NCBI GenBank assembly: GCA_902492545.1
Contig: CABULX010000131.1
Coordinates: 1-5,514, forward strand
Origin: an uncultured Collinsella sp.
GTDB taxonomy: Bacteria > Actinomycetota > Coriobacteriia > Coriobacteriales > Coriobacteriaceae
Reading direction: 5' to 3'
Length of the DNA: 5,514 nt
Shown here: positions 1 through 4,951 of the stretch, piece after piece
How positions within the stretch are numbered: the first letter of the stretch is position 1
Layout: each line of letters begins with the position of its first letter
Translations under genes and position numbers: made by a program
Notes under the pieces: model-generated
Seen by the model: the letters and a program-made list of their open reading frames with translations, nothing else
Told to the model about the DNA's origin: nothing
The model's database searches: none

Positions 1-176
1 CCATATTGGGAACCAGCGAGAAGTACATCTCGATGCTGGAGAGGGGCCAAAGGGACCTGAAGCCAATAAGGAGGGCCTACGAGGCGTGGGTCGAGGCGGG
101 GCTCCCGCTCGATTGGGACAGGCAGGCGTTCGAGACCGAGCGCAAATTTGATTCTAAAAAACACCTTGCCAAATAG
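1..176 (+). CDS. C-terminal fragment of a probable Cro/CI-type (XRE) helix-turn-helix protein
   Basis: Only the last 57 codons lie in the window (first full codon at 3, TAG stop at 174-176); the N-terminus is off the left edge. The visible part opens with LGTSEKYISMLERGQRDLKP, which fits the second half of a Cro/CI-type DNA-binding domain: turn, recognition helix containing YISMLERG, and the following loop. A hydrophilic tail of about 30 residues ends in KKHLAK, so the protein is probably small. A role in transcription control is inferred from the fold alone. Five of its six arginines use AGG and one uses CGC, unlike the CGC/CGT-rich genes to the right, which hints at horizontal transfer or a prophage/plasmid source. 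It converges on the metal efflux operon across a hairpin. Short random matches to the HTH pattern are possible, so the family call is moderate. Confidence 0.6.
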   Translation, partial: ILGTSEKYISMLERGQRDLKPIRRAYEAWVEAGLPLDWDRQAFETERKFDSKKHLAK

Positions 177-184
177 GAGCGTCA

Positions 185-241
185 GCGCGAGGCCCGCCTT
201 TCCGTTGCTCCGCAGGAGCAGGAAAGACGGGCCTCATGCGC
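185..241. terminator. Long hairpin between convergent genes, possible bidirectional terminator
   Basis: The arms are GCGC (185-188) with GCGC (238-241), GAGGCCCG (189-196) with CGGGCCTC (228-235), CTTTCC (198-203) with GGAAAG (221-226), and TGCTCC (206-211) with GGAGCA (215-220), separated only by single mismatches or small bulges. The result is an almost continuous stem of over 20 pairs with a tiny loop. It lies between the TAG of the plus-strand gene (174-176) and the TAG of the minus-strand ATPase (292-294), the expected place for a shared terminator. No good T-tract follows on either strand; the best is TTTT at 247-250 on the plus strand. It could instead be a transcript 3'-end stabiliser or a repeat-family palindrome. 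Confidence 0.6.
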
Positions 242-291
242 GAGGACGTTTTCAAAGCCAAGCCCGGTCCCGGCCGGACAGCCCACGAACG

Positions 292-2244
292 CTACAGGTT
301 CTTGACACCCATCGCGCGCATGGCATTCAGGATGGCGATGATCGCCACGCCTACGTCGCCGAACACGGCAAGCCACATGTTGGCGATGCCCAGCGCTGCC
401 AGCACAAGGATCAGCAGCTTAACGCCCAACGCAAAGATGATGTTCTGCCAGACGATCGTCATGGTCTTGCGTGCCACGCGGATCGCGTGGGAAATGTTGG
501 ACGGCTTGTCGTCCATGAGCACGACATCGGCGGCCTCGATCGCAGCGTCAGAACCCATAGCGCCCATGGCAATGCCAACATCGGCGCGCGTAAGCACGGG
601 CGCGTCGTTGATGCCGTCGCCGACAAAGGCGAGCTTGCCCTTGCCCGATTCGGCTGCCAGCAGCGCTTCAACACGCTCGACCTTGTCGCCCGGCAGCAGC
701 TGCGCGTGGAACTCGTCGAGCCCCAGCCGCTTGGCCACCGCAGCAGCCACTTCCTCGCGGTCGCCCGTGAGCATGACGGTGCGCTTGACGCCGGCGGCGT
801 GCAGGTCGCGGATCGTCTGCTCGGCATCGGCCTTTATGGTGTCGGCAATTACAATGTGGCCGGCATAGATGCCATCGACTAGCACGTGGAGGATGGTGCC
901 GACGACCTCGCAATCGGGCGCTTCGACTCCGGCCGCGGAGAGCATCTTTGCGTTGCCAACGACGACGTGCTTGCCGTCGATGGTTGCCGTCACGCCATGG
1001 CCCGCGTCGTTGGTGAAGTCGCTTACGCGCTTGGGGTCGACCTCGCCCTGGTAGGCGACACGTACGGACTGCGCGATGGGGTGATCGGAGAACGACTCAG
1101 CAAGGGCTGCGACTTCGAGCAACGACTGCTCGGTATAGCCGGCCTCGGGGTGTACCGCGACCACCGAGAACGTGCCGTTGGTGAGGGTGCCCGTCTTGTC
1201 AAAGACGACGGTGTCCACGTCGGCGAGCGTTTCGAGGTAGTTAGAACCCTTGATGAGAACGCCTAGCTTGGATGCGCCGCCGATGCCGCCAAAGAAGCTG
1301 AGCGGCACGCTGATCACGAGCGCGCACGGGCAGCTGACGACCAGGAAGGTCAGGCCGCGCAGGATCCAGTCGGACCAGGCGCCGGTGACCAAGCCGCCGC
1401 CAAGCGCGAGCACCGCGGCCGCGCCGGTGACGGCGGGCGTGTAGACGCGGGCAAAGCGCGTGATGAAGTTCTCGGTACGCGCCTTCTTTTCGCTGGCGTT
1501 TTCTACGAGCTCCAGAACGCGCGCGACAGTGGACTCGCCAAATGGCTTGGTGGTGCGCACGTGGATGAGCCCCGTCATGTTGATGCAGCCGCTGATGATA
1601 TCGTCGCCGGACTTGGCGGGGCGGGGGACTGACTCGCCCGTGAGCGCGGCGGTATCGAGCTGTGTCTCGCCCTCGACGATGACGCCGTCGATAGGCACGC
1701 GCTCGCCGGGCTTGACGACGATGACGGTGCCCACGGCGATGTCATCGGGGAAGACCTGCTCGAGTGTGCCGTCGGGTTGCTCGACGTTGGCGTAGTCGGG
1801 TGCGATGTCCATCATGGCGCTGATCGATTTACGGCTCTTGCCCACGGCGTATGCCTGGAACAGCTCGCCGACCTGGTAGAACAGCATGACGGCGGCGCCT
1901 TCGGCCATGTGCGGGTCGGTATCGGGGAAGAGCACCATGGCAAACGCGCCGATGGTCGCGACGGCCATGAGGAAGCTCTCGTCGAACGCCTTGCCGCGGC
2001 GGATGTTGTTGTATGCCTTTTGGAGCACGTCGTAGCCGGCAATCAAAAACGGCACGAGGAACAGTGCGAAGCTGGCGTAGATGTCGCCCGGGGTGCCGAA
2101 TGCGGCAGTGAGGGTGCCGAGCTCATCGAGGGCGTACACCACGGCAAAAATGCCCAGCGCTACCAGGATGCGGTTGCGCTTATGCTCGAGTGACTCTTTT
2201 TTCTTGCGCTTCTTCTTTTTCTTCTTGGGGTCGGCGGTGGCCAT
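292..2244 (-). CDS. Zn2+/Cd2+/Pb2+-exporting P1B-2-type ATPase without N-terminal metal-binding domain
   Basis: This 650-residue inner-membrane pump would use ATP to export divalent zinc-group metals. Motifs in order: TM1-TM4 (about 25-43, 55-72, 91-107, 113-134); actuator loop TGES (202-205); TM6 metal site SCPC (304-307); phosphorylation site DKTGT (349-353, D349); nucleotide-domain HP pair (H388-P389) after SD; TGDR (493-496); GDGIND (542-547); and TM8 metal ligands K609 and D630. The K-to-D spacing equals that of K693/D714 in E. coli ZntA and marks the Zn/Cd/Pb subgroup rather than copper pumps. I start at 2244 (MATADP), with GGGAGGA upstream at 9-nt spacing; the frame is open to 2427, but that extension overlaps the HMA gene and looks random. 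Oddity: residues 7-16 are KKKKKKRKKK where an HMA domain is usual. It is the last gene of the sensor-HMA-ATPase cluster, of the ZntA/CadA family. Confidence 0.96.
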   Translation of the reverse strand: MATADPKKKKKKRKKKESLEHKRNRILVALGIFAVVYALDELGTLTAAFGTPGDIYASFALFLVPFLIAGYDVLQKAYNNIRRGKAFDESFLMAVATIGAFAMVLFPDTDPHMAEGAAVMLFYQVGELFQAYAVGKSRKSISAMMDIAPDYANVEQPDGTLEQVFPDDIAVGTVIVVKPGERVPIDGVIVEGETQLDTAALTGESVPRPAKSGDDIISGCINMTGLIHVRTTKPFGESTVARVLELVENASEKKARTENFITRFARVYTPAVTGAAAVLALGGGLVTGAWSDWILRGLTFLVVSCPCALVISVPLSFFGGIGGASKLGVLIKGSNYLETLADVDTVVFDKTGTLTNGTFSVVAVHPEAGYTEQSLLEVAALAESFSDHPIAQSVRVAYQGEVDPKRVSDFTNDAGHGVTATIDGKHVVVGNAKMLSAAGVEAPDCEVVGTILHVLVDGIYAGHIVIADTIKADAEQTIRDLHAAGVKRTVMLTGDREEVAAAVAKRLGLDEFHAQLLPGDKVERVEALLAAESGKGKLAFVGDGINDAPVLTRADVGIAMGAMGSDAAIEAADVVLMDDKPSNISHAIRVARKTMTIVWQNIIFALGVKLLILVLAALGIANMWLAVFGDVGVAIIAILNAMRAMGVKNL

Positions 2245-2267
2245 GACTCGTATCCTCCCATTTGAAT

Positions 2268-2287
2268 GTATGAACACTCGCTCACAT
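2268..2287. promoter_or_regulatory. Third ArsR/SmtB-type operator, directly upstream of the ATPase gene
   Basis: On the plus strand this reads GTATGA, 8 nt, TCACAT. It is a two-mismatch version of the ATATGA-N8-TCATAT sites in front of the sensor gene, with the same spacing. The similarity to the leader operator at 3007-3026 extends into the spacer (both have ACA near the start and CGC at the end) and into the flanking ATAA. It ends 23 nt upstream of the ATPase ATG, just before the ribosome binding site. Binding by the sensor encoded at 2627-2992 is inferred. Confidence 0.7.
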
Positions 2288-2313
2288 AATTTCGCGAGCA
2301 AAGGCCGCGGCAA
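2286..2313 (-). promoter_or_regulatory. Weak candidate promoter for the ATPase gene
   Basis: On the minus strand TTGCCG (2308-2313), a 16-nt spacer and AATTAT (2286-2291) match the sigma-70 consensus at 4 of 6 positions each, with the same spacer length as the strong promoter upstream of the sensor gene. The third operator starts at the -10 and runs through the likely start site, a sensible position for repression. Its -35 falls in the loop and one arm of the hairpin at 2301-2323, and the match is poor. Read-through from the upstream promoter is at least as likely. Confidence 0.3.
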
Positions 2314-2323
2314 GCGCGGCCTT
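2301..2323 (-). terminator. Perfect 9-bp hairpin between HMA and ATPase genes (attenuator or terminator candidate)
   Basis: AAGGCCGCG (2301-2309) and CGCGGCCTT (2315-2323) are perfect inverted repeats around a 5-nt loop. On the minus-strand transcript the stem ends in CCUU followed by UGCUC, so the U-tract is short. It lies 21 nt after the HMA stop codon and before the third operator. It could partly terminate transcription, giving more sensor and HMA protein than pump, or stabilise the upstream message. Confidence 0.55.
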
Positions 2324-2344
2324 GCGGGTTGGCGTAAACCTTGG

Positions 2345-2563
2345 CTAGAGAATGATCTCGCAGTCCGGCTCGGCGTCGGCGGTGAACTCCACAACGCGGT
2401 CGAGGACCTCGTCGAACTCGGCTTCATCGGCCTCGAGCGTCAGCTTCTGGGTCATAAAGTTGACCGAAACGGACTTGACGCCATCGAGCTTGGCCAGCTC
2501 GTCCTGAAGCTTACGCGCGCAGTTGGCGCAGTCGATCTCATCGAGCTTGAACTGCTTTTTCAT
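2345..2563 (-). CDS. Free-standing heavy-metal-associated (HMA) domain protein, probable zinc-type metal chaperone
   Basis: This 72-residue cytosolic protein has the length of one HMA ferredoxin-like domain and nothing else. The metal site is IDCANC, with cysteines C12 and C15. An aspartate (D11) directly before the first cysteine matches the DCxxC form in the N-terminal domain of ZntA-type zinc pumps, rather than the TCxxC of copper chaperones. The following helix (ARKLQDELAKL) and strands (VKSVSVNF, KLTLEA) fit the fold, and a further cysteine (C68) lies near the C-terminus. The start at 2563 has AAAGGA upstream at 7-nt spacing. It begins 63 nt after the sensor stop and ends 100 nt before the ATPase, which has no HMA domain of its own. 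The inferred job is to replace the missing pump domain, by delivering metal or buffering it. Metal identity is inferred, not shown. Confidence 0.92.
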   Translation of the reverse strand: MKKQFKLDEIDCANCARKLQDELAKLDGVKSVSVNFMTQKLTLEADEAEFDEVLDRVVEFTADAEPDCEIIL

Positions 2564-2626
2564 GGTGGATTCCTTTCCCCGTATTTGCGGCTTGGGTGCA
2601 GGCCGCGCTGGTACCGTGGTTGGTCG

Positions 2627-2992
2627 CTATTCGCAGATGTGGCTCATGCCCTGGTTGAGCATGGTGTAGACGTGGTCGTCGGCGAGCGAGTATAGGATAT
2701 TGCGCCCGTCGCGCCGGAATTTAACCAGGTGCGACTGCTTGAGTGTGCGCAGCTGGTGCGACACCGCGGACTGCGAGGTTTCGGTCGCTTCGGCGATGTC
2801 CGCCACGCAGAGCTCGCGGCCCATGAGGGCATAGAGGATCTTGATGCGCGTGGTGTCGCTGAAGACCTTGAACAGGTCGGCGAGGTCGTAGAGAAGCTCC
2901 TCGTCGGGAAGGTCCTCGGGCGAGCAGGTGGTGGGAATCGCGGGTTCGGTGGCCTCGATGTCGGGTTTCGTTTCATCAACGCGGATGCTCAT
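2627..2992 (-). CDS. ArsR/SmtB-family metal-sensing repressor (zinc-type)
   Basis: This 121-residue winged-helix repressor would act as a dimer, binding DNA without metal and letting go when metal binds. The core runs from LADLFKVFSDTTRIKIL (37-53) through ELCVADIA (60-67) and the recognition helix SQSAVSHQLRTL (73-84) to the wing near VKFRRDGRNILYSL (90-103). The C-terminal helix carries a complete alpha-5 metal motif DxHx10HxxE (D105, H107, H118, E121), as in SmtB and CzrA; E121 is the final residue. C62 and D65 match the SmtB alpha-3N ligands C61 and D64, and C23 in the N-terminal arm could be a third ligand. The second cysteine of the CadC ELCVCD box is an alanine here, arguing against a CadC-like site. 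Start at 2992 with GAAAGGA at 7-nt spacing. It is first in the operon and surrounded by its likely operators, so autoregulation is expected. Confidence 0.94.
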   Translation of the reverse strand: MSIRVDETKPDIEATEPAIPTTCSPEDLPDEELLYDLADLFKVFSDTTRIKILYALMGRELCVADIAEATETSQSAVSHQLRTLKQSHLVKFRRDGRNILYSLADDHVYTMLNQGMSHICE

Positions 2993-3006
2993 TGCAATAT
3001 CCTTTC

Positions 3007-3026
3007 ATATGAACATGCGCTCATAT
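3007..3026. promoter_or_regulatory. Operator 1 for the ArsR/SmtB repressor, in the leader
   Basis: Perfect ATATGA, 8 nt (ACATGCGC), TCATAT dyad. It adjoins the sensor's ribosome binding site and lies downstream of the predicted start site (about 3032), so bound repressor would block elongation or initiation. It is an inverted near-copy of operator 2: the 23-nt blocks 3006-3028 and 3040-3062 are inverted repeats with two mismatches, 11 nt apart. The TGAaC-type half-sites resemble SmtB-family operators. Confidence 0.82.
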
Positions 3027-3038
3027 AACTTGCTTCCG

Positions 3039-3066
3039 ATTATATGAGTGTATGTTCATATGTCAA
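3039..3066 (-). promoter_or_regulatory. Perfect-consensus sigma-70 promoter of the metal efflux operon
   Basis: On the minus strand TTGACA (3061-3066), a 16-nt spacer and TATAAT (3039-3044) match both consensus hexamers exactly. The predicted start site is near 3032, leaving a leader of about 40 nt before the sensor ATG at 2992. A full-consensus promoter is expected to be very strong unless repressed. The spacer is almost entirely filled by operator 2, so repressor and RNA polymerase should compete directly. Confidence 0.88.
3042..3061. promoter_or_regulatory. Operator 2 for the ArsR/SmtB repressor, inside the promoter
   Basis: Perfect ATATGA, 8 nt (GTGTATGT), TCATAT dyad. It overlaps three bases of the -10 box and one base of the -35 box and fills the spacer, the classic position for occluding RNA polymerase. 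Its centre lies 35 bp from that of operator 1. The sensor gene immediately downstream is the obvious ligand; this is inferred from position and site type. Confidence 0.85.
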
Positions 3067-3148
3067 TGACGTTCAGGTAATTCGTTGCACAAAATGATGG
3101 GGAATAGTGGACGAGATCCCGGAGTGAGCGGTTTTGATAGCCGATGCC

Positions 3149-3192
3149 GGGGTGGGTGCCCCTGAGCCGTGCAAAAATTGGAGTATTCTGCA
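3149..3192 (+). repeat. 44-nt structured repeat, copy A
   Basis: In order: a 5-bp stem GGGGT/GCCCC (3149-3153 and 3158-3162) closing a 4-nt loop GGGT and including one G-T wobble; a 6-nt spacer; then a 24-nt block (3169-3192) that starts GTGCAAAA, contains GAGTATTC and ends GCA. The same architecture, without any indel, is found inverted at 3358-3401. The 24-nt blocks match at 20 positions and the hairpin plus spacer at 10 of 20. The function is unknown. Confidence 0.6.
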
Positions 3193-3357
3193 ACGATAGG
3201 GGGTCCGTTAATTTATTGCAGGCCATATAATGCAGTTCAAGAGTTATCTTAGGGTGTTAATCCGATGAGTTCTTCCTCAAATGTTGCCTAACGCTCTCAC
3301 GCAAGAGTGATTTCGCTTCACATTTGGATCCACTCGAGGGTGATAGACACCCGGCTC

Positions 3358-3401
3358 TGCTGAATACTCGCAATTTTGCACGTCGCTAAGGTGCCAACCT
3401 T
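3358..3401 (-). repeat. 44-nt structured repeat, copy B
   Basis: On the minus strand: stem AAGGT/ACCTT (3401-3397 and 3392-3388) around loop TGGC, a 6-nt spacer, then a 24-nt block (3381-3358) starting GTGCAAAA, containing GAGTATTC and ending GCA. Relative to copy A, two G-C pairs have become A-T pairs and the wobble is now a T-A pair, so the stem is kept while its sequence changes. It starts 10 nt after the stop of the nuclease-fold gene on the same strand, so it would lie in that gene's 3' untranslated RNA and its hairpin could act as a weak terminator. Confidence 0.6.
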
Positions 3402-3411
3402 GTTAGCCGGT

Positions 3412-4602
3412 CTAGCTTCCGGCCCCGAAGATCCTGCCCTCGGGCGCGAAGCTGCTTGTTTGGTTGAGTGATGGGCTGTCGGGTTCGACAGTCTGCATGT
3501 CATCGATTGCCGGAGCCTCGTTAATCGTCGGATCGTCCAATGTGATGCCTTCGAGCATTGCTTTTTCGAGGTCGATTCGTTGGCGCTCTTCGGAATCCTG
3601 GCGAAGCTCCTCCTGGATTCGTTTCTTCTCCTCAATAAACCTTCTGAGTACAAACTGTCTCAGGTCTTCTTGCATGATTTGAAAGTCTTTTGGCAGACGC
3701 GAGGGGCGTATGCCCTCTTTTCGTTGGATCGCCTCCATGACCCTAACGAAAGCGCTGGCATGCATAAAGGAATAACGACTGACGGTGATGATTCCGTATC
3801 CCATGGACGCAAGCGCATTCTTGCGTTCCTCATCGATGGCGCGGTCTTCTTCCGCGTCATGATAAAAACCGTTGTATTCAATGTCTGTGCGAGATTTCTT
3901 TAGATACGCATCCATAAAGAACTTTTTGCGTCTCGTGAGATTCTTCGCTGCAGCGGTGACCTGCACCTCGTAATCGGTCTCAACTCCCTTAATACCAAGC
4001 CCTCCTTCGCTTTTGGGCAGCGTTAGCATCATGACAAAGGCCGTTTCCATAGGAGACCGGCATCCGTCGCGCACACATTGGATCGCCTTTCGGGCAAGAG
4101 CCAGACCGTCGCATCTGGTAATGGAATTAAAGAACTGTTTTAATCTCTCGGTCGAGGTGAGCGCGAAACGCTCGGTATAGGAGGTGGAAGAGTCGGTTCC
4201 AAGGGAATAAGCGCTGCACAGTTCAAAGTAGTACTCCACTAGTTCGCGAAAAGAAAGATAGGTGGCGGCCTGAAGTGCGCAAAGCTCAACGCCAACAACG
4301 AAGATGCCATCTTTAAGCTCTACAAAGCGTGAGTTCGAGAATCGTTTTGAAGAAACGTGGCATTGACAGTCCATCGCGTAGCGCGCGTTCCTGCGATCAA
4401 ACACCATCACCTCGAGGGAATCATTTGCGTCGAAGGAAACATCATGTTTGGTGAGCCATTCTGCGGCTGCGTCAAGGAGCGTTCCGGTGGGACATGATCC
4501 GTAAATCGCGGCAGGGCTACAGGACTCGATGCCTTTCGCAGACACCGAATACGCGGCCTGGTAGACCGCTTTTGCAGTGGTATGTGACAATACGATACTC
4601 AT
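3412..4602 (-). CDS. Orphan protein with Vsr/DUF559-like PD-(D/E)XK nuclease fold, charged helix and acidic tail
   Basis: This 396-residue protein has no predicted signal peptide or membrane segment. The first 170 residues are unfamiliar and cysteine-rich. A nuclease-like module follows: helix SPMETAFVMMLTLP with E186, a strand bearing D231 (FFMDAYL), a second strand DIEYNG with E242 and N244, then H248, D253 and R260, ending with MGYGIITVSRYSF. This order fits the Vsr/DUF559 type of the PD-(D/E)XK superfamily, where the motif lysine is often replaced. Residues 311-350 are highly charged and probably form a long helix or coiled coil; the tail from 352 is acidic and low-complexity. It has no partner gene next to it and appears lower in GC than its neighbours, suggesting accessory DNA. 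The start at 4602 has no clear Shine-Dalgarno, so its exact position is uncertain. Defence or DNA repair are possibilities; no function is shown. Confidence 0.8.
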   Translation of the reverse strand: MSIVLSHTTAKAVYQAAYSVSAKGIESCSPAAIYGSCPTGTLLDAAAEWLTKHDVSFDANDSLEVMVFDRRNARYAMDCQCHVSSKRFSNSRFVELKDGIFVVGVELCALQAATYLSFRELVEYYFELCSAYSLGTDSSTSYTERFALTSTERLKQFFNSITRCDGLALARKAIQCVRDGCRSPMETAFVMMLTLPKSEGGLGIKGVETDYEVQVTAAAKNLTRRKKFFMDAYLKKSRTDIEYNGFYHDAEEDRAIDEERKNALASMGYGIITVSRYSFMHASAFVRVMEAIQRKEGIRPSRLPKDFQIMQEDLRQFVLRRFIEEKKRIQEELRQDSEERQRIDLEKAMLEGITLDDPTINEAPAIDDMQTVEPDSPSLNQTSSFAPEGRIFGAGS

Positions 4603-4614
4603 GATATATATCGT
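4592..4614. promoter_or_regulatory. Inverted repeat over the start codon of the nuclease-fold gene, operator candidate
   Basis: ACGATA (4592-4597) and TATCGT (4609-4614) form a 6-bp dyad with an 11-nt centre that contains the ATG (4602-4600). GAC-like bases flank both arms but are offset by two positions. It could be an autoregulatory binding site or an RNA hairpin hiding the start. Short dyads in AT-rich DNA are common, so confidence is low. Confidence 0.3.
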
Positions 4615-4744
4615 GTCAGCTAATGCCGTGTTGACGGCGCTGAGTGGAAAAGTCGTTTTAGAGGTCTAGCCAAATGCTGTCCAAAAGCTTGACGCAATTA
4701 TGGGTTGGTATGCCCTAAATAAAAGTTTTCGCAGCTTAGCTATA

Positions 4745-4769
4745 GCATATAAATACTCAATTGCTGCAC
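4745..4769 (-). repeat. Loose copy C of the 24-nt repeat core
   Basis: The minus strand starts GTGCA, has AATTG then AGTATT, and ends TGC, matching the order and approximate spacing of the core in copies A and B but with several substitutions and small length changes. No equivalent 5-bp hairpin precedes it; instead TGAT and ATCA could pair around an 8-nt loop just upstream. It has the same orientation as copy B, and together they bracket the nuclease-fold gene. The relationship is suggestive only. Confidence 0.35.
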
Positions 4770-4886
4770 ATTTGATATCGATGCATCACCATCCGACAAC
4801 GAATTACGTGTCGGGAATTGGTCGAAATCGTTCAAAATGAGGGTTCAGAATTTGTGATGGCAGATCTATCTGTGGAACGTAGGGCG

Positions 4887-4919
4887 GCCCCGCTGCGGGG
4901 TTTCCCGCTGCGAGACCGC
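4887..4919. terminator. GC-rich hairpin cluster after the exonuclease gene
   Basis: CCCCG (4888-4892) pairs with CGGGG (4896-4900) around a 3-nt loop, followed on the plus strand by TTT. The unit CCGCTGCG occurs twice, at about 4890 and 4905, allowing an alternative GCGGG/CCCGC hairpin on the minus strand. It begins about 30 nt downstream of the exonuclease stop codon, a natural place for its terminator. The minus-strand side lacks a T-tract, so the mechanism is uncertain. Confidence 0.45.
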
Positions 4920-4951
4920 TCGTGAGCAAGCAGTGTTTGTCGCAGGCGTTG

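Larger units (their letters stand above)
3067..3411. other. Intergenic region without a convincing gene
   Basis: The stretch lies between the efflux promoter and the end of the nuclease-fold gene. It holds the two copies of the 44-nt element annotated separately, a small GGGTG/CACCC hairpin (3338-3352) without a T-tract, and an isolated TATAAT (3226-3231) without a partner -35. Short open frames, such as a 23-codon one starting at 3094, have no ribosome binding site and no recognisable product. Confidence 0.6.
4603..4951. other. Intergenic region, AT-rich in the middle, no gene seen
   Basis: It separates the exonuclease from the nuclease-fold gene, both on the minus strand. The part around 4690-4800 is markedly AT-rich and probably carries the promoter of the nuclease-fold gene, but I find no convincing paired -35/-10. 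It contains the GCTATAGC palindrome (4739-4746), the loose copy C of the repeat core, and a GC-rich hairpin cluster near the exonuclease end. Open frames here are too short or are extensions of shadow frames. Confidence 0.55.

Noticed and set aside
148..882. Long open frames on the plus strand (for example 148-882 and 236-868) opposite the ATPase gene
   Set aside because: They run antisense to a well-supported P-type ATPase, give arginine/histidine- or alanine/serine-rich products without any known motif, and are expected by chance in high-GC DNA.
2245..2427. N-terminal extension of the ATPase frame up to a start at 2427
   Set aside because: It would overlap the HMA gene, adds a serine/arginine/proline-rich stretch with no family likeness, and the start at 2244 has a good ribosome binding site.
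3094..3165. Small plus-strand ORF of 23 codons
   Set aside because: It has no ribosome binding site and no recognisable product, and its end overlaps repeat copy A.
3226..3231. TATAAT on the plus strand as a promoter
   Set aside because: No acceptable -35 lies 15-19 nt upstream and no plus-strand gene follows.
4739..4746. GCTATAGC palindrome as an operator
   Set aside because: It is an isolated 8-bp palindrome in AT-rich DNA without a second copy or a paired promoter.
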